Assembly (NCBI RefSeq): GCF_017809215.1
Contig: NZ_CP065424.1
Span: forward strand, 362,001 to 426,000
Length of the DNA stretch: 64,000 nucleotides
Direction of reading: 5' to 3'
Origin: Heyndrickxia oleronia
Lineage (GTDB): Bacteria > Bacillota > Bacilli > Bacillales > Bacillaceae_C
Shown: positions 8,417-17,227 of the stretch, piece after piece
How positions within the stretch are numbered: the stretch's first letter is position 1
Layout of the letters: every line of letters begins with the position of its first letter
Position numbers and translations under genes: made by a program
The notes under the pieces: generated by a model
What the model was told of the DNA's origin: nothing
The model's input: the letters and a program-made list of their open reading frames with translations, nothing else
Database searches by the model: none

Positions 8417-9826
8417 TTATTTTGTTTCGCTATCAACCCATGGTTCAAATGAAAATGGTATACCAATCATCCGTGCAGTCAACTCTTCATAGGACACTAG
8501 ATCCTTTTTAGAAAGATCTTTTAATGAATGCTTTCCCATTGCTCGTAGAGCCATTTTCATTTCTTCTACACTTGCTGTTAGAAATTTTTCTGCAGATGCT
8601 GCCCCTTCTTCAAGATCAAATTGATTTTTATATTTCCCTTGATTCCAAACGACTTGAGTAGGAGGTTCAAATGGAAGTGGTTTCGTTGATTGGCTATGTG
8701 AAACAGTAAATAACATAGCTGATCCAATATATACTGCATCTGCGCCGAGTGCTAACACTTTTAGAAAATGCCCTGGTACGAAGAGTCCTCCAGATACAAT
8801 TAAGCTAACTTGTCCCTTTATTTGCTTTTTTTCAAAATGATTCGCAGCTCTAACAACCGCATGTAGGGTTGGGATACCAAAGTCATCAGATAAAATCGGA
8901 GGGGCACCGTGTGTTGCTGCTTGACCACCATCTATGGCAATATAATCAACACCTAGTTCAATTAAATGGTCAATATCTTCTTCTATTTTCCCCCCTGCCC
9001 CTATTTTAGCTCCAATCGGAACACCTCCGGAAATATTTTTCAGTTCCTCAATCAGTTCCTTTAGATTTTCTAGAGTTTGATTTTGAAAAAAATGTTCATA
9101 AATTACAGCATCCTCATTTTCTTTGAGCCCCATAATGTTACGAGCTCGACCTGTGAGGTTTTTAGGAGAGATTTTCCCTCCCATACCGACTAGAGCCCCT
9201 TGTCCTAATTTAATTTCAATCATGTCTGCACGCTTAATCAAATTTTCTTCTTTTGACCATTCAGTTTTAGAGAATTGCAATATGTATTTACCTGCAGCGT
9301 CCAATTCCTCTGGTAAAATACCTCCTTCACCGGAATTAATGGCTGTACCTGTATTTTTCGCTGCTCTAGCTAGCGCGATTCTAACCTCTTCACTTAAGGC
9401 GATTCCATAGGCCATTCCACTAATAATAAGAGGGATTTTAAGCTTAAGAGGTTTTTCTGCTTTAGGTCCAATTGTAACTGTTACGTCCACCTCTTCCTGT
9501 CCATCGATGGGGAATGGCAATGTCTGTGCTGGGATAAATGTAATCGGATCGAAATGAGGCCATTTTTTTGAGGAACCTAGCGGTCGATGTAAAACATCTC
9601 CAGTTTCAGCACGAAGGCTATTTTCTAGAACATTTTGAATCCCCATATGCTTGAAACCAGGTAGCAGTTCCATAAGATTTTCTTGATAACTATCAGTTAA
9701 AATGATCTTTCCAATCTTTTTAACTAGACGTCTCATTATCCAGCGCCAAAAAAGGAGCAGAATTATAAGAACGATAACGGTTAATAAGATCATTCCATCT
9801 GCCAAAAGAGATAGTAGGTTTGGCAT
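8417..9826 (-). CDS. FMN-binding glutamate-synthase-like protein (YerD-type)
   Basis: The product is 469 residues. It has an N-terminal membrane anchor (residues about 10-32) and then the FMN-binding TIM barrel of the glutamate synthase central domain: SGMAYGIALS, INSGEGGILPEE, IDGGQAATHGAPP and the phosphate-binding SGGLFVPGHFLKVLALGADAVYIGSAM. It has no amidotransferase domain. I find no cysteine in the whole sequence, so the 3Fe-4S cluster of true glutamate synthases cannot be present. It resembles B. subtilis YerD; the reaction is unknown. It is transcribed alone on the minus strand. Confidence 0.8.
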   Translation of the reverse strand: MPNLLSLLADGMILLTVIVLIILLLFWRWIMRRLVKKIGKIILTDSYQENLMELLPGFKHMGIQNVLENSLRAETGDVLHRPLGSSKKWPHFDPITFIPAQTLPFPIDGQEEVDVTVTIGPKAEKPLKLKIPLIISGMAYGIALSEEVRIALARAAKNTGTAINSGEGGILPEELDAAGKYILQFSKTEWSKEENLIKRADMIEIKLGQGALVGMGGKISPKNLTGRARNIMGLKENEDAVIYEHFFQNQTLENLKELIEELKNISGGVPIGAKIGAGGKIEEDIDHLIELGVDYIAIDGGQAATHGAPPILSDDFGIPTLHAVVRAANHFEKKQIKGQVSLIVSGGLFVPGHFLKVLALGADAVYIGSAMLFTVSHSQSTKPLPFEPPTQVVWNQGKYKNQFDLEEGAASAEKFLTASVEEMKMALRAMGKHSLKDLSKKDLVSYEELTARMIGIPFSFEPWVDSETK

Positions 9827-9959
9827 ATCTTCTTCTCCTAGTTCTAAAGAATAAGTATAAGCACTTTTTATTATTTACTAAGAAATGAAAATTATAGTTG
9901 TAAATTAACTAATTAAAGGATTTTGGTGAATAAATTGGAAGGAAAGAAGAATCCTAACT

Positions 9960-11570
9960 ATGATGGAGATCGACCTGGTTATTGGAGGGACAAGTTTGAT
10001 TCGTAATGTAAGCAAGCTACTTAAGAAGACGATGATCAAGGATCATCATGATCAAAAAAAACAGATTTCTAAACCTCAGGATTGTCTGGTAGCGGATTTT
10101 CAGCAAAATGTCCAAGCACTCCAGTCGATATATGAACATAGTACAGATGTGGTTTTTCGTTCCTTTTTTCTTTTTGGAAAAATACGGGCGATGATTATCT
10201 ATATTGAAGGTTTATCAAATACTGATGGGATTGAAGAATATGTACTTTCGCCATTAATGAAAGAAGAGAATTTAGAGACAATTTCTACAGAATTACTGGA
10301 GTATCGAATACCTATTGCAAAAGTGAAACGGGCGGAATTGCTAGCAGATTGTATTGAATCAATATCTACCGGAAACCCAATTTTACTCTACGAAGGAGAA
10401 GTGAACGCATTTTCTTTAGGGTTAGCTAAATGGGAAAAGCGAAGTATTGAAGAACCTGTGGCAGAATCCGGTATTAGGGGACCAAGAGAGGGATTTAATG
10501 AGTGTTTACGCATTAGTACATCTCAGCTGAGAAGAATCATTAAAAGCCCTGCCCTAAAAATTCAATCAATCATTATTGGAAAATATACGAGAACAACAGT
10601 AGCTATTGCGTATATCGAAGGTCTTGCTAACAAAAATTTGATTGAAGAGGTAAGCAATCGATTGAAGAGGATTGAGATTGATGGAATATTGGAAAGTCAA
10701 TATATTGAGGAACTTATTGAAGATTATCCATATTCACCTTTTCCTCAGTTATTATCAACAGAACGACCAGATATTTCCTGTGCAAATTTATTGGAAGGGC
10801 GTATTGCTATTTTAATTGAAGGGACTCCTTTTGTCTTAATAGCACCTATTTCTTTTTTTAGTCTATTACAGTCTCAAGAGGATTATTATCAAGGATTTTT
10901 GGTAGGGACATTAATACGTTGGCTCCGTTATTTATTCCTTGCTATCTCGCTCTTATTACCTTCTCTCTATGTAGCAATTACGACGTTCCATCAGGAAATG
11001 GTACCGAGTGACTTACTCCTTAGTGTTGCAGCAGCAAGGGAATCGGTTCCTTTTCCTGCTTTAGTAGAGGCGTTAATGATGGAAGTTACTTTTGAAGCGC
11101 TTCGAGAAGCAGGGATTCGTTTACCTAAGCAGGTCGGTGCTGCTGTTAGTATTGTTGGAGCACTTGTTATAGGACAAGCCGCCGTACAAGCTGGGTTAGT
11201 ATCGGCACCAATGGTGATTGTCGTTGCTATTACCGGAATTGCCTCGTTTATGATCCCACGCTATATTGCTGGGATTGCTATACGAATGATTCGTTTTCCG
11301 ATGATTGTCCTTGCTGGTATTTTCGGCTTGCTAGGAATTGTTATGGGACTAATAGCGATAGCCATTCATTTATGTACCATCCGCTCCTTGGGTGAGCCTT
11401 ATTTAGCTCCGATTGCACCTCTGAAACGCAAAGAACTAAAGGATGTATTGTGGAAATCGCCTTTATGGATGATGGATCAACGACCACATTTTACTGGATC
11501 ATATAATAAATATCGTCAATCTACAGATCAATCACCGAATCCAAATAGGGGAGGAGAAACGGAGAACTAG
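9960..11570 (+). CDS. Spore germinant receptor A subunit (GerA/GerKA family)
   Basis: A 536-residue GerA-family protein: a soluble N-terminal half (about residues 1-300) followed by membrane helices beginning near 320 (LRYLFLAISLLLPSLYVAITT) and the conserved PFPALVEALMMEVTFEALREAGIRLPKQVG stretch read in parts. It is the inner-membrane A subunit of a germinant receptor in the spore. It leads an operon A-C-D-B-B'. Tandem ATG codons at 9960-9965 leave the exact start open by one codon. The germinant cannot be predicted. Confidence 0.92.
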   Translation: MMEIDLVIGGTSLIRNVSKLLKKTMIKDHHDQKKQISKPQDCLVADFQQNVQALQSIYEHSTDVVFRSFFLFGKIRAMIIYIEGLSNTDGIEEYVLSPLMKEENLETISTELLEYRIPIAKVKRAELLADCIESISTGNPILLYEGEVNAFSLGLAKWEKRSIEEPVAESGIRGPREGFNECLRISTSQLRRIIKSPALKIQSIIIGKYTRTTVAIAYIEGLANKNLIEEVSNRLKRIEIDGILESQYIEELIEDYPYSPFPQLLSTERPDISCANLLEGRIAILIEGTPFVLIAPISFFSLLQSQEDYYQGFLVGTLIRWLRYLFLAISLLLPSLYVAITTFHQEMVPSDLLLSVAAARESVPFPALVEALMMEVTFEALREAGIRLPKQVGAAVSIVGALVIGQAAVQAGLVSAPMVIVVAITGIASFMIPRYIAGIAIRMIRFPMIVLAGIFGLLGIVMGLIAIAIHLCTIRSLGEPYLAPIAPLKRKELKDVLWKSPLWMMDQRPHFTGSYNKYRQSTDQSPNPNRGGETEN

Positions 11571-11607
11571 TATATCACATCCCATTTTGGAAGGAGAAAG
11601 TCATTTG

Positions 11608-12780
11608 ATGAGAGGTATCATATACTTGGCTCTATTTGGTGGATCCCTTCTTTTATTGTCGGGTTGCTGGGATCGAGTAGAAGTAAATGATTTAGCTATT
11701 ATCACAGCAGCGGCTATTGATAAAAAAGAGGATGATCGCATTGAACTGTCTCTCCAAGTGTTTATCCCAAGAGCTATGAGCAGTGGAGGAGGGCAGGGAG
11801 GCGGTGGTGGAAGTGGTGAGCCAGTAACGTTTGTATCATCTTACGAAGGGAAGAATTTAGCCGAAGCTCTTTCAAAACTTCAGACAGAGTTACCTAGAAA
11901 AGTTTTCTGGGGACATTGTCATATTTTTATCTTTGGGGAAGAAGTGGCGAGAGAAGGGATACAAGATCATTTAGATTTTTTGCTACGTCATCCACAGCCT
12001 AGGGAGAGGGCGTTTGTATTTGTTAGTGATGGAAAGGCAAGACCATTAACAGAATTGCAAACACGTTTGGAGAATTTTTCCGCAGAAACCATTCGCCGTC
12101 AGGCAAACTTAGGAGTGGGATTAAAGACGACGATGCAAAAGTTAGATGAAATGCTATCAAGTGAAGCTCAAGCAGCTGCTCTCCCTTTTATTAAACTATC
12201 TACAGAAAAAGGCACACAAAGTGATTATCAATATCCACATATTGTAGGTACAGCTGTTTTTAAAAAGGACAAAATGGTTGGTACGCTATCCTTGGCTAAA
12301 ACAAGAGGAGTCATTTGGTTGAAAAATGAAATAGAGGAATACACAGTAACGTTGAAACCTAAAAACATAGATGGAGATATATCGCTTAATCCGGTCTCTA
12401 CTCATGTCGCAATGATTCCCCATATTTATAATGATGAGTGGGAAATGGATGTAAACATTAGAACGGAGGGAGCAGTTGTACAAAATAGCACAACAATGGA
12501 CCTTACTAATCCTAGCTCCATTCGATTAGCGGAAATTGCATTTCAGAAGGATATTAAACATCGAATTGAATCGACAATTCACGAATTACAGCAAGAGTTA
12601 GATACCGATATTTTAGACTTTGCCAAGGAATTTCATCATAAATATCCGAAACATTGGAGGAGTGTTAAAAATCGTTGGGATGAAATTTTTCCACAAGTAA
12701 AAGTAAATGTAAATGTTAAAGGGAATATACGGAGACAGGGGAATATAAACGAATCAGTTAAAAGTAGAGAAGAGAGGTGA
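11608..12780 (+). CDS. Spore germinant receptor C subunit, lipoprotein (GerAC/GerKC family)
   Basis: The product is about 390 residues, with a lipoprotein signal peptide whose lipobox LLSGC is followed by WDRVEVND, the hallmark mature N-terminus of GerC subunits. A glycine-rich loop (SGGGQGGGGGSG, about residue 65) is a local oddity. The longer ORF opens at a TTG at 11587, but the AAGGAG site lies at 11591, so translation must start at TTG 11605 or ATG 11608. The mature protein is anchored to the outer face of the spore inner membrane. Confidence 0.92.
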   Translation: MRGIIYLALFGGSLLLLSGCWDRVEVNDLAIITAAAIDKKEDDRIELSLQVFIPRAMSSGGGQGGGGGSGEPVTFVSSYEGKNLAEALSKLQTELPRKVFWGHCHIFIFGEEVAREGIQDHLDFLLRHPQPRERAFVFVSDGKARPLTELQTRLENFSAETIRRQANLGVGLKTTMQKLDEMLSSEAQAAALPFIKLSTEKGTQSDYQYPHIVGTAVFKKDKMVGTLSLAKTRGVIWLKNEIEEYTVTLKPKNIDGDISLNPVSTHVAMIPHIYNDEWEMDVNIRTEGAVVQNSTTMDLTNPSSIRLAEIAFQKDIKHRIESTIHELQQELDTDILDFAKEFHHKYPKHWRSVKNRWDEIFPQVKVNVNVKGNIRRQGNINESVKSREER

Positions 12781-12786
12781 GGGAAA

Positions 12787-13008
12787 CTGAGATGGGGTGC
12801 ATTTTCTATAACTACATTAATTGTTTTGGTCATCATTGTATTTCAGAAGTCTCAACTAAAGAAGAAACCTAAGAAAGATAAGTTTGCAATTTTTATCCTT
12901 TTATTTATTGGCTGGATGCTATCCATGTTTGATTTATCAAATATGAGTGGCCCGATCACATGGGTTACTGCAATTTTTAGACCAATCGGTCAGTTCATGG
13001 AAGAATGA
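12787..13008 (+). CDS. Small two-helix germinant receptor D-type subunit
   Basis: A short ORF between the C and B genes encodes about 73 residues with two hydrophobic segments (FSITTLIVLVIIVF and FAIFILLFIGWMLSMFDL). It is closed by a PITWVTAIFRPIGQFMEE tail. Genes of this size with two membrane helices occur in many gerA-type operons as D subunits that modulate receptor response. The reading frame is open from the C-gene stop. With GAGGTGA at 12774-12780, a CTG at 12787 is the best-placed start; TTG 12826 would delete the first helix. Confidence 0.65.
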   Translation: MRWGAFSITTLIVLVIIVFQKSQLKKKPKKDKFAIFILLFIGWMLSMFDLSNMSGPITWVTAIFRPIGQFMEE

Positions 13009-13045
13009 GTCTGCTTCTGTTTTTCTTGTGGAAAGGAGTTAGTTA

Positions 13046-14140
13046 ATGGAGAAGGGGAAAATAACCTCACTTCAGATGGCATTGCTGATGTATCCTACGA
13101 TTGTAGCAACTGCTATTCTTGCTGTTCCAAGCTTAACTGCGAAATATGCAAAACAGGATCTATGGATTTCACCAATATTAGCATCAGTGGTGGGTTTATT
13201 TACAGTGTATGTAACGTGCAGTTTAAATAAACTGTACCCAAACAAGACAATCATTCAAATGAGTGAAAACATTATGGGTAAAGTTCCAGGTAAACTGATT
13301 ACATTATTTTTTCTTTTCTTTTATATTCATGTTACTGGACTAATTGTTAGGGATTATAGTGAATTTCTTGTTGGTTCCTTTTTCTTCAAAACACCTATTA
13401 CGATTATTTCAGGGTCAATGGTATTCCTTTGTGCCTTAGCTGTTCGTGGAGGTATCGAAGTATTAGGTAGAGTAGCTCAATTATTTTCACCGATATTTTG
13501 CATTCCTCTTATCATATTAATCATTTTATTAATTCCAGAATTTAGAATAAGTAATCTCTCCCCTATACTGGAGGGAGGCTTTTTCCCAGCGATGAAAGGG
13601 GCGATTGTTCCAAGTGGCTGGTTTAGCGAATTTTTTATAATGATTTTCCTTCTACCTTTTTTAAATGAGAAGAAAAAGGGGATGAAATATGGAATGGTAG
13701 CAGTTGTGGTAGTTATGCTAACACTAGTGGTAGTTAATCTGACCGTTCAATTAGTTCTCGGGACTACTACAGCGACGAAAGTATATCCTTTGATGAATGT
13801 AAGTCGATATATCGGAGTAGGGGATTTTTTTGAGCATTTGGAGTCAATCTCGATGGCGATTTGGATCATGGGTGCCTTTGTGAAAATATCTGTATTCTAC
13901 TATGCAGTTTCTTCTGGGATAGCACAGTGGTTTAATTTATCAGATTTCCGTTTAGTTATCTGGCCCGTAGCCATCTTGATAGTGGAATTCAGTTTCTGGT
14001 CCATTCCTAATATTATGGAATATTCTCGTTTTGATTTTATTGCCTTTCCTTTTTACGCTATTTTCATACAAGTAATTATACCTGTATTTTTACTATTAAT
14101 TGCGACGATACAAAAGAAAAGGGAAAGTAAAAATATGTGA
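13046..14140 (+). CDS. Spore germinant receptor B subunit, first copy
   Basis: A 364-residue, roughly ten-helix protein of the GerAB/GerKB family, related to APC-type amino acid transporters and thought to bind the germinant. It starts MEKGKITSLQMALLMYP behind GAAAGGAG. It is closely similar to the next gene over its whole length (for example AKYAKQDLWISPI versus AKYANQDLWLSPI), so the two are recent tandem paralogues. Both are presumably cotranscribed with A and C. Confidence 0.9.
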   Translation: MEKGKITSLQMALLMYPTIVATAILAVPSLTAKYAKQDLWISPILASVVGLFTVYVTCSLNKLYPNKTIIQMSENIMGKVPGKLITLFFLFFYIHVTGLIVRDYSEFLVGSFFFKTPITIISGSMVFLCALAVRGGIEVLGRVAQLFSPIFCIPLIILIILLIPEFRISNLSPILEGGFFPAMKGAIVPSGWFSEFFIMIFLLPFLNEKKKGMKYGMVAVVVVMLTLVVVNLTVQLVLGTTTATKVYPLMNVSRYIGVGDFFEHLESISMAIWIMGAFVKISVFYYAVSSGIAQWFNLSDFRLVIWPVAILIVEFSFWSIPNIMEYSRFDFIAFPFYAIFIQVIIPVFLLLIATIQKKRESKNM

Positions 14141-14186
14141 TGAAGTAAACAGAGTATAGTTAATTATGTTACAAAGGGGCAAACAG

Positions 14187-15284
14187 ATGGAGAAAGGAAA
14201 AATTTCATCCCTTCAAATGGTGTTGTTAATGTACCCAACCATTCTTGCAACGGCTATTCTTTCGGTACCTAGTGCAACAGCTAAATACGCAAATCAGGAT
14301 TTATGGCTTTCTCCTATAATTGCGGCAATATTTGGGTTTATAACTGTCTATATCACTACACAATTACATAAAATGTATCCCAGTGAGACTTTTATTCAAA
14401 TAAGTGATCGTATTATTGGGAAATTTCTTGGGAAGCTGCTTGGCCTTATTATCTTGTTTTTTTACTTATTAAATACTGGGCAAATTGTCCGATCCTATAG
14501 TGAATTTATTGTTTCTGCCTTTTTAAGTAAAACACCAATTAGTGTTATTACTGGCTCAATGATTTTACTCTGTGCTTTGGCAGTTTATGGTGGGGTAGAA
14601 GTTTTGGGAAGAATGGCTCAATTGATATTTCCGCTATTAATTGTACCACTCTTGTTTTTCACGATATTAATTAGTCCTGATCTTGATTTTGGTAATATTC
14701 TTCCCATACTGGAGAAAGGGGTAACCCCTGCATTTAAAGGAGCTGTTGTTCCAGGGGGCTGGTTTACTGAATTTTTCATTATTAGTTTTTTACTTCCCTT
14801 TTTAAATGATAAACTAAAGGGAATGAAATATGGCATTTTAGCGGTGGTATACGTTATGCTATCGTTAGTTCTAGTCAACTTAATTGTCCTTTTTGTTCTT
14901 GGGACAACAGTGAGTTCAAAGGATTATCCGCTAATGGTGGTAGGGCGATATATAAGTATTGGCCAAGTGTTTGAAAATCTTGAATCGTTCATAATGGCAA
15001 TTTGGATATTAGGAGCATTCGTTAAAATATCAGTTTTTTATTATGTGACGGCAATAGTGACTGCCAATTGGTTGAATGTATCCACTGTTAAGCCGTTAGT
15101 ATGGCCAATTGGCATTCTGATAGTAGAATTCAGCTTTTGGGCACTTCCCAGTAGAACGGAAGTGGAGCGTTACGATAATTTCACTTTTCCTTTTTATGGT
15201 GTACTGATTCAGACCCTAATTCCACTAATCTTATTAGTTATAGCAATAATAAAAAATCGAAAAAAGAAGAATGCATCTACATGA
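14187..15284 (+). CDS. Spore germinant receptor B subunit, second copy
   Basis: This 365-residue paralogue of the preceding B subunit has the same start sequence (MEKGKISSLQMVLLMYP), which identifies ATG 14187 rather than the in-frame ATG at 14166 as the start; AAAGGGG lies between them. Ten membrane helices are predicted from hydrophobicity. Two B subunits for one A and one C subunit suggest alternative receptors with different germinant specificity, as in other bacilli carrying extra B genes. It is the last gene of the operon. Confidence 0.88.
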   Translation: MEKGKISSLQMVLLMYPTILATAILSVPSATAKYANQDLWLSPIIAAIFGFITVYITTQLHKMYPSETFIQISDRIIGKFLGKLLGLIILFFYLLNTGQIVRSYSEFIVSAFLSKTPISVITGSMILLCALAVYGGVEVLGRMAQLIFPLLIVPLLFFTILISPDLDFGNILPILEKGVTPAFKGAVVPGGWFTEFFIISFLLPFLNDKLKGMKYGILAVVYVMLSLVLVNLIVLFVLGTTVSSKDYPLMVVGRYISIGQVFENLESFIMAIWILGAFVKISVFYYVTAIVTANWLNVSTVKPLVWPIGILIVEFSFWALPSRTEVERYDNFTFPFYGVLIQTLIPLILLVIAIIKNRKKKNAST

Positions 15285-15349
15285 TATTGGGTGCAATTAT
15301 GTACATACCCTCCATGGTACAATAAGTAATACAAAGGAGGATGGACAAA

Positions 15350-16030
15350 ATGGATGTCAGACAAGTAAAGAGTAAAATTGCTCTCTCATGGAGCGGTGGA
15401 AAGGATAGCTGTTTTGCTCTTCAGGAACTAACAAATCAGGGCTTTGAAGTGAGTTGTCTAGTGACTACTGCTCCTAAAGAAACCGGTGTAACGTTCGCAC
15501 ATGGAGAGAGAATTGAACTCATAGAGGCACAAGGAAGGTCTTTAGGAATACCTGTACATATTATTCATTGTACTTTTGATACATACACAGATGATTTTCG
15601 AAAAGAGCTAACTCAATTAAAAAATCGTTACCAGTTAAAGGGAATTGCCTTCGGGGATTTGTATTTAGATGGTCATCGAGAATGGGGAGAAGCTTTAGCT
15701 AAGGATACGGGTTTAGAGGCTCTGTATCCTTTATGGATGCAACAAAAGGATACATTACTTGAGCTTTCAAAATTTATTGATTCTGGATACCGAGCTATCG
15801 TCATTCGCGTGATGCGCGAAAAATTATCCGATGAGTGGCTTGGAAAACAGCTTGATGGCCAGTTTCTTGAGGATATTCAAAAATATGATATTTGTCCGAT
15901 GGGTGAGTCTGGAGAGTATCATACATTTGTTTATGATGGTCCATTGTTTCATGAAGAAATTAAGATTCGGGTAGGTAACAAGCTTAAGGAAGATTTATCT
16001 AATAGATTAGAAGTTTTCCTTTTAGAATAG
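15350..16030 (+). CDS. Dph6-related ATP pyrophosphatase (diphthine-ammonia ligase family)
   Basis: A 226-residue PP-loop ATPase with the signature LSWSGGKDSCFAL at about residue 15. It also has the family motifs GDLYLDGHREWGE (about 105-117) and CPMGESGEYHTFVYDGP near the C-terminus. In eukaryotes and archaea this family amidates diphthine, but bacteria have no diphthamide, so the bacterial substrate is unknown. AAAGGAGG at 15333-15340 touches the in-frame ATG at 15341, so ATG 15350 is chosen. It is followed by a clear terminator and is monocistronic. Confidence 0.83.
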   Translation: MDVRQVKSKIALSWSGGKDSCFALQELTNQGFEVSCLVTTAPKETGVTFAHGERIELIEAQGRSLGIPVHIIHCTFDTYTDDFRKELTQLKNRYQLKGIAFGDLYLDGHREWGEALAKDTGLEALYPLWMQQKDTLLELSKFIDSGYRAIVIRVMREKLSDEWLGKQLDGQFLEDIQKYDICPMGESGEYHTFVYDGPLFHEEIKIRVGNKLKEDLSNRLEVFLLE

Positions 16031-16040
16031 TAGTAGAAGA

Positions 16041-16080
16041 AGCGATTGATTCTCGAATAAAGAATTGATCGCTTTTTTTT
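16041..16080 (+). terminator. Terminator after the Dph6-like gene
   Basis: The stem AGCGAT..ATTCT pairs with AGAAT..ATCGCT and is followed by eight T residues, 11 bp after the stop codon. Confidence 0.88.
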
Positions 16081-16186
16081 GAACTGAAAATGACATTCCG
16101 TTCTATAAAAATAGTACAGTGTGTTCGAAAAATATTGAATAATTTATTCAGAAAGTTTACAATACATAGAAAAAGGGGGCTGCAAA

Positions 16187-17227
16187 TTGAATGTAATTGA
16201 TATGTCATTTAAACGAACAAGCTATGAGGTAGAAGTAAAATATTCAATTTTATATGAATGTGTTTTAGGGATAGCGATGATTACTTATCCTAAATTAAAG
16301 GGGAAATTAGAGAAGTCTGAATCCTATTGGGAGCATTTAAGAAATAGTCTTTCAGAATCATTGGATGCAGAATTGCAATATTGCCAGGAACATAATACTT
16401 GGAAAATACTTCTTCAGCTCTTACATACACAGGATTTTGATTCCCTCCCAAGCTTCTTAGGATTTCTAGCAAATCTATCAAACCAACAATTAGTCTATCA
16501 TGCGCTACCATTTTTAGAAGAATCCCAACAGCATGTTCGAGAGGCTGCCTCAAAAGGTGATAAAGATGCCTTTAGCGAAATGATTTTAGCTAGTAGACAG
16601 CATATTTTTTTTCCGAATCTGATTCATTTTATTTCAGAGGTTGATCAAAATGAGTTAAGACGTCACCTCATTTGTTTAATGAATGGGTGGTTCCTTGAAG
16701 TTATTGAAAAAGATAAAGAAGAAACAAAACGAATATTGAAAAAGGACTTTGAGGAAAAACAAAGGATGATGAATAAAGTATCCGCCGAGGAATTTGTCCA
16801 ATGGGCTACAGGAGAGGAATATAAACCGGAAACAAATATAAGTAAGGTACTGCTTATTCCACACTATATTTACAGCCCCTGGACAATTCATGCAAATTTA
16901 GAAGGTACGAAAGTCTTTTATTACCCGGTGAGCCAAACAAGTCTTTCTGATGAGCCGGATGTTGCATTATTAGCCCAATTTTATAAGGCTCTTGGTGATG
17001 AAAAGAGATTAAAAATAATCAAACTCCTCCATGAGAAGGATCGATCTTTAAAGGAATTAACTGATAGTTTAGGAATTGGAAAAACGACTGTTCATCATCA
17101 TTTAGTGATTTTGCGGTCTGCACAAATAATTAAGATGAAAGATTCAACTTATTCTTTGGTGCATCATACATTAAGTACGCTAAAACCTAAGCTATTAGAA
17201 TTTTTACAAGAAGAGGACAATAAGTGA
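16187..17227 (+). CDS. ArsR-family regulator with long N-terminal domain
   Basis: The product has 346 residues. Residues about 255-340 form an ArsR winged helix (KALGDEKRLKIIKLLHEKDRSLKELTDSLGIGKTTVHHHLVIL). The first 250 residues are an uncharacterised, mostly helical domain, DUF5937-like in layout. No metal-binding cysteine cluster is visible in the recognition region, so an organic ligand is more likely than a metal. Start is TTG behind AAAGGGGG. The next gene, an MFS transporter, begins on the base after its stop codon, so the pair is one operon and the pump is the likely target. Confidence 0.83.
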   Translation: MNVIDMSFKRTSYEVEVKYSILYECVLGIAMITYPKLKGKLEKSESYWEHLRNSLSESLDAELQYCQEHNTWKILLQLLHTQDFDSLPSFLGFLANLSNQQLVYHALPFLEESQQHVREAASKGDKDAFSEMILASRQHIFFPNLIHFISEVDQNELRRHLICLMNGWFLEVIEKDKEETKRILKKDFEEKQRMMNKVSAEEFVQWATGEEYKPETNISKVLLIPHYIYSPWTIHANLEGTKVFYYPVSQTSLSDEPDVALLAQFYKALGDEKRLKIIKLLHEKDRSLKELTDSLGIGKTTVHHHLVILRSAQIIKMKDSTYSLVHHTLSTLKPKLLEFLQEEDNK

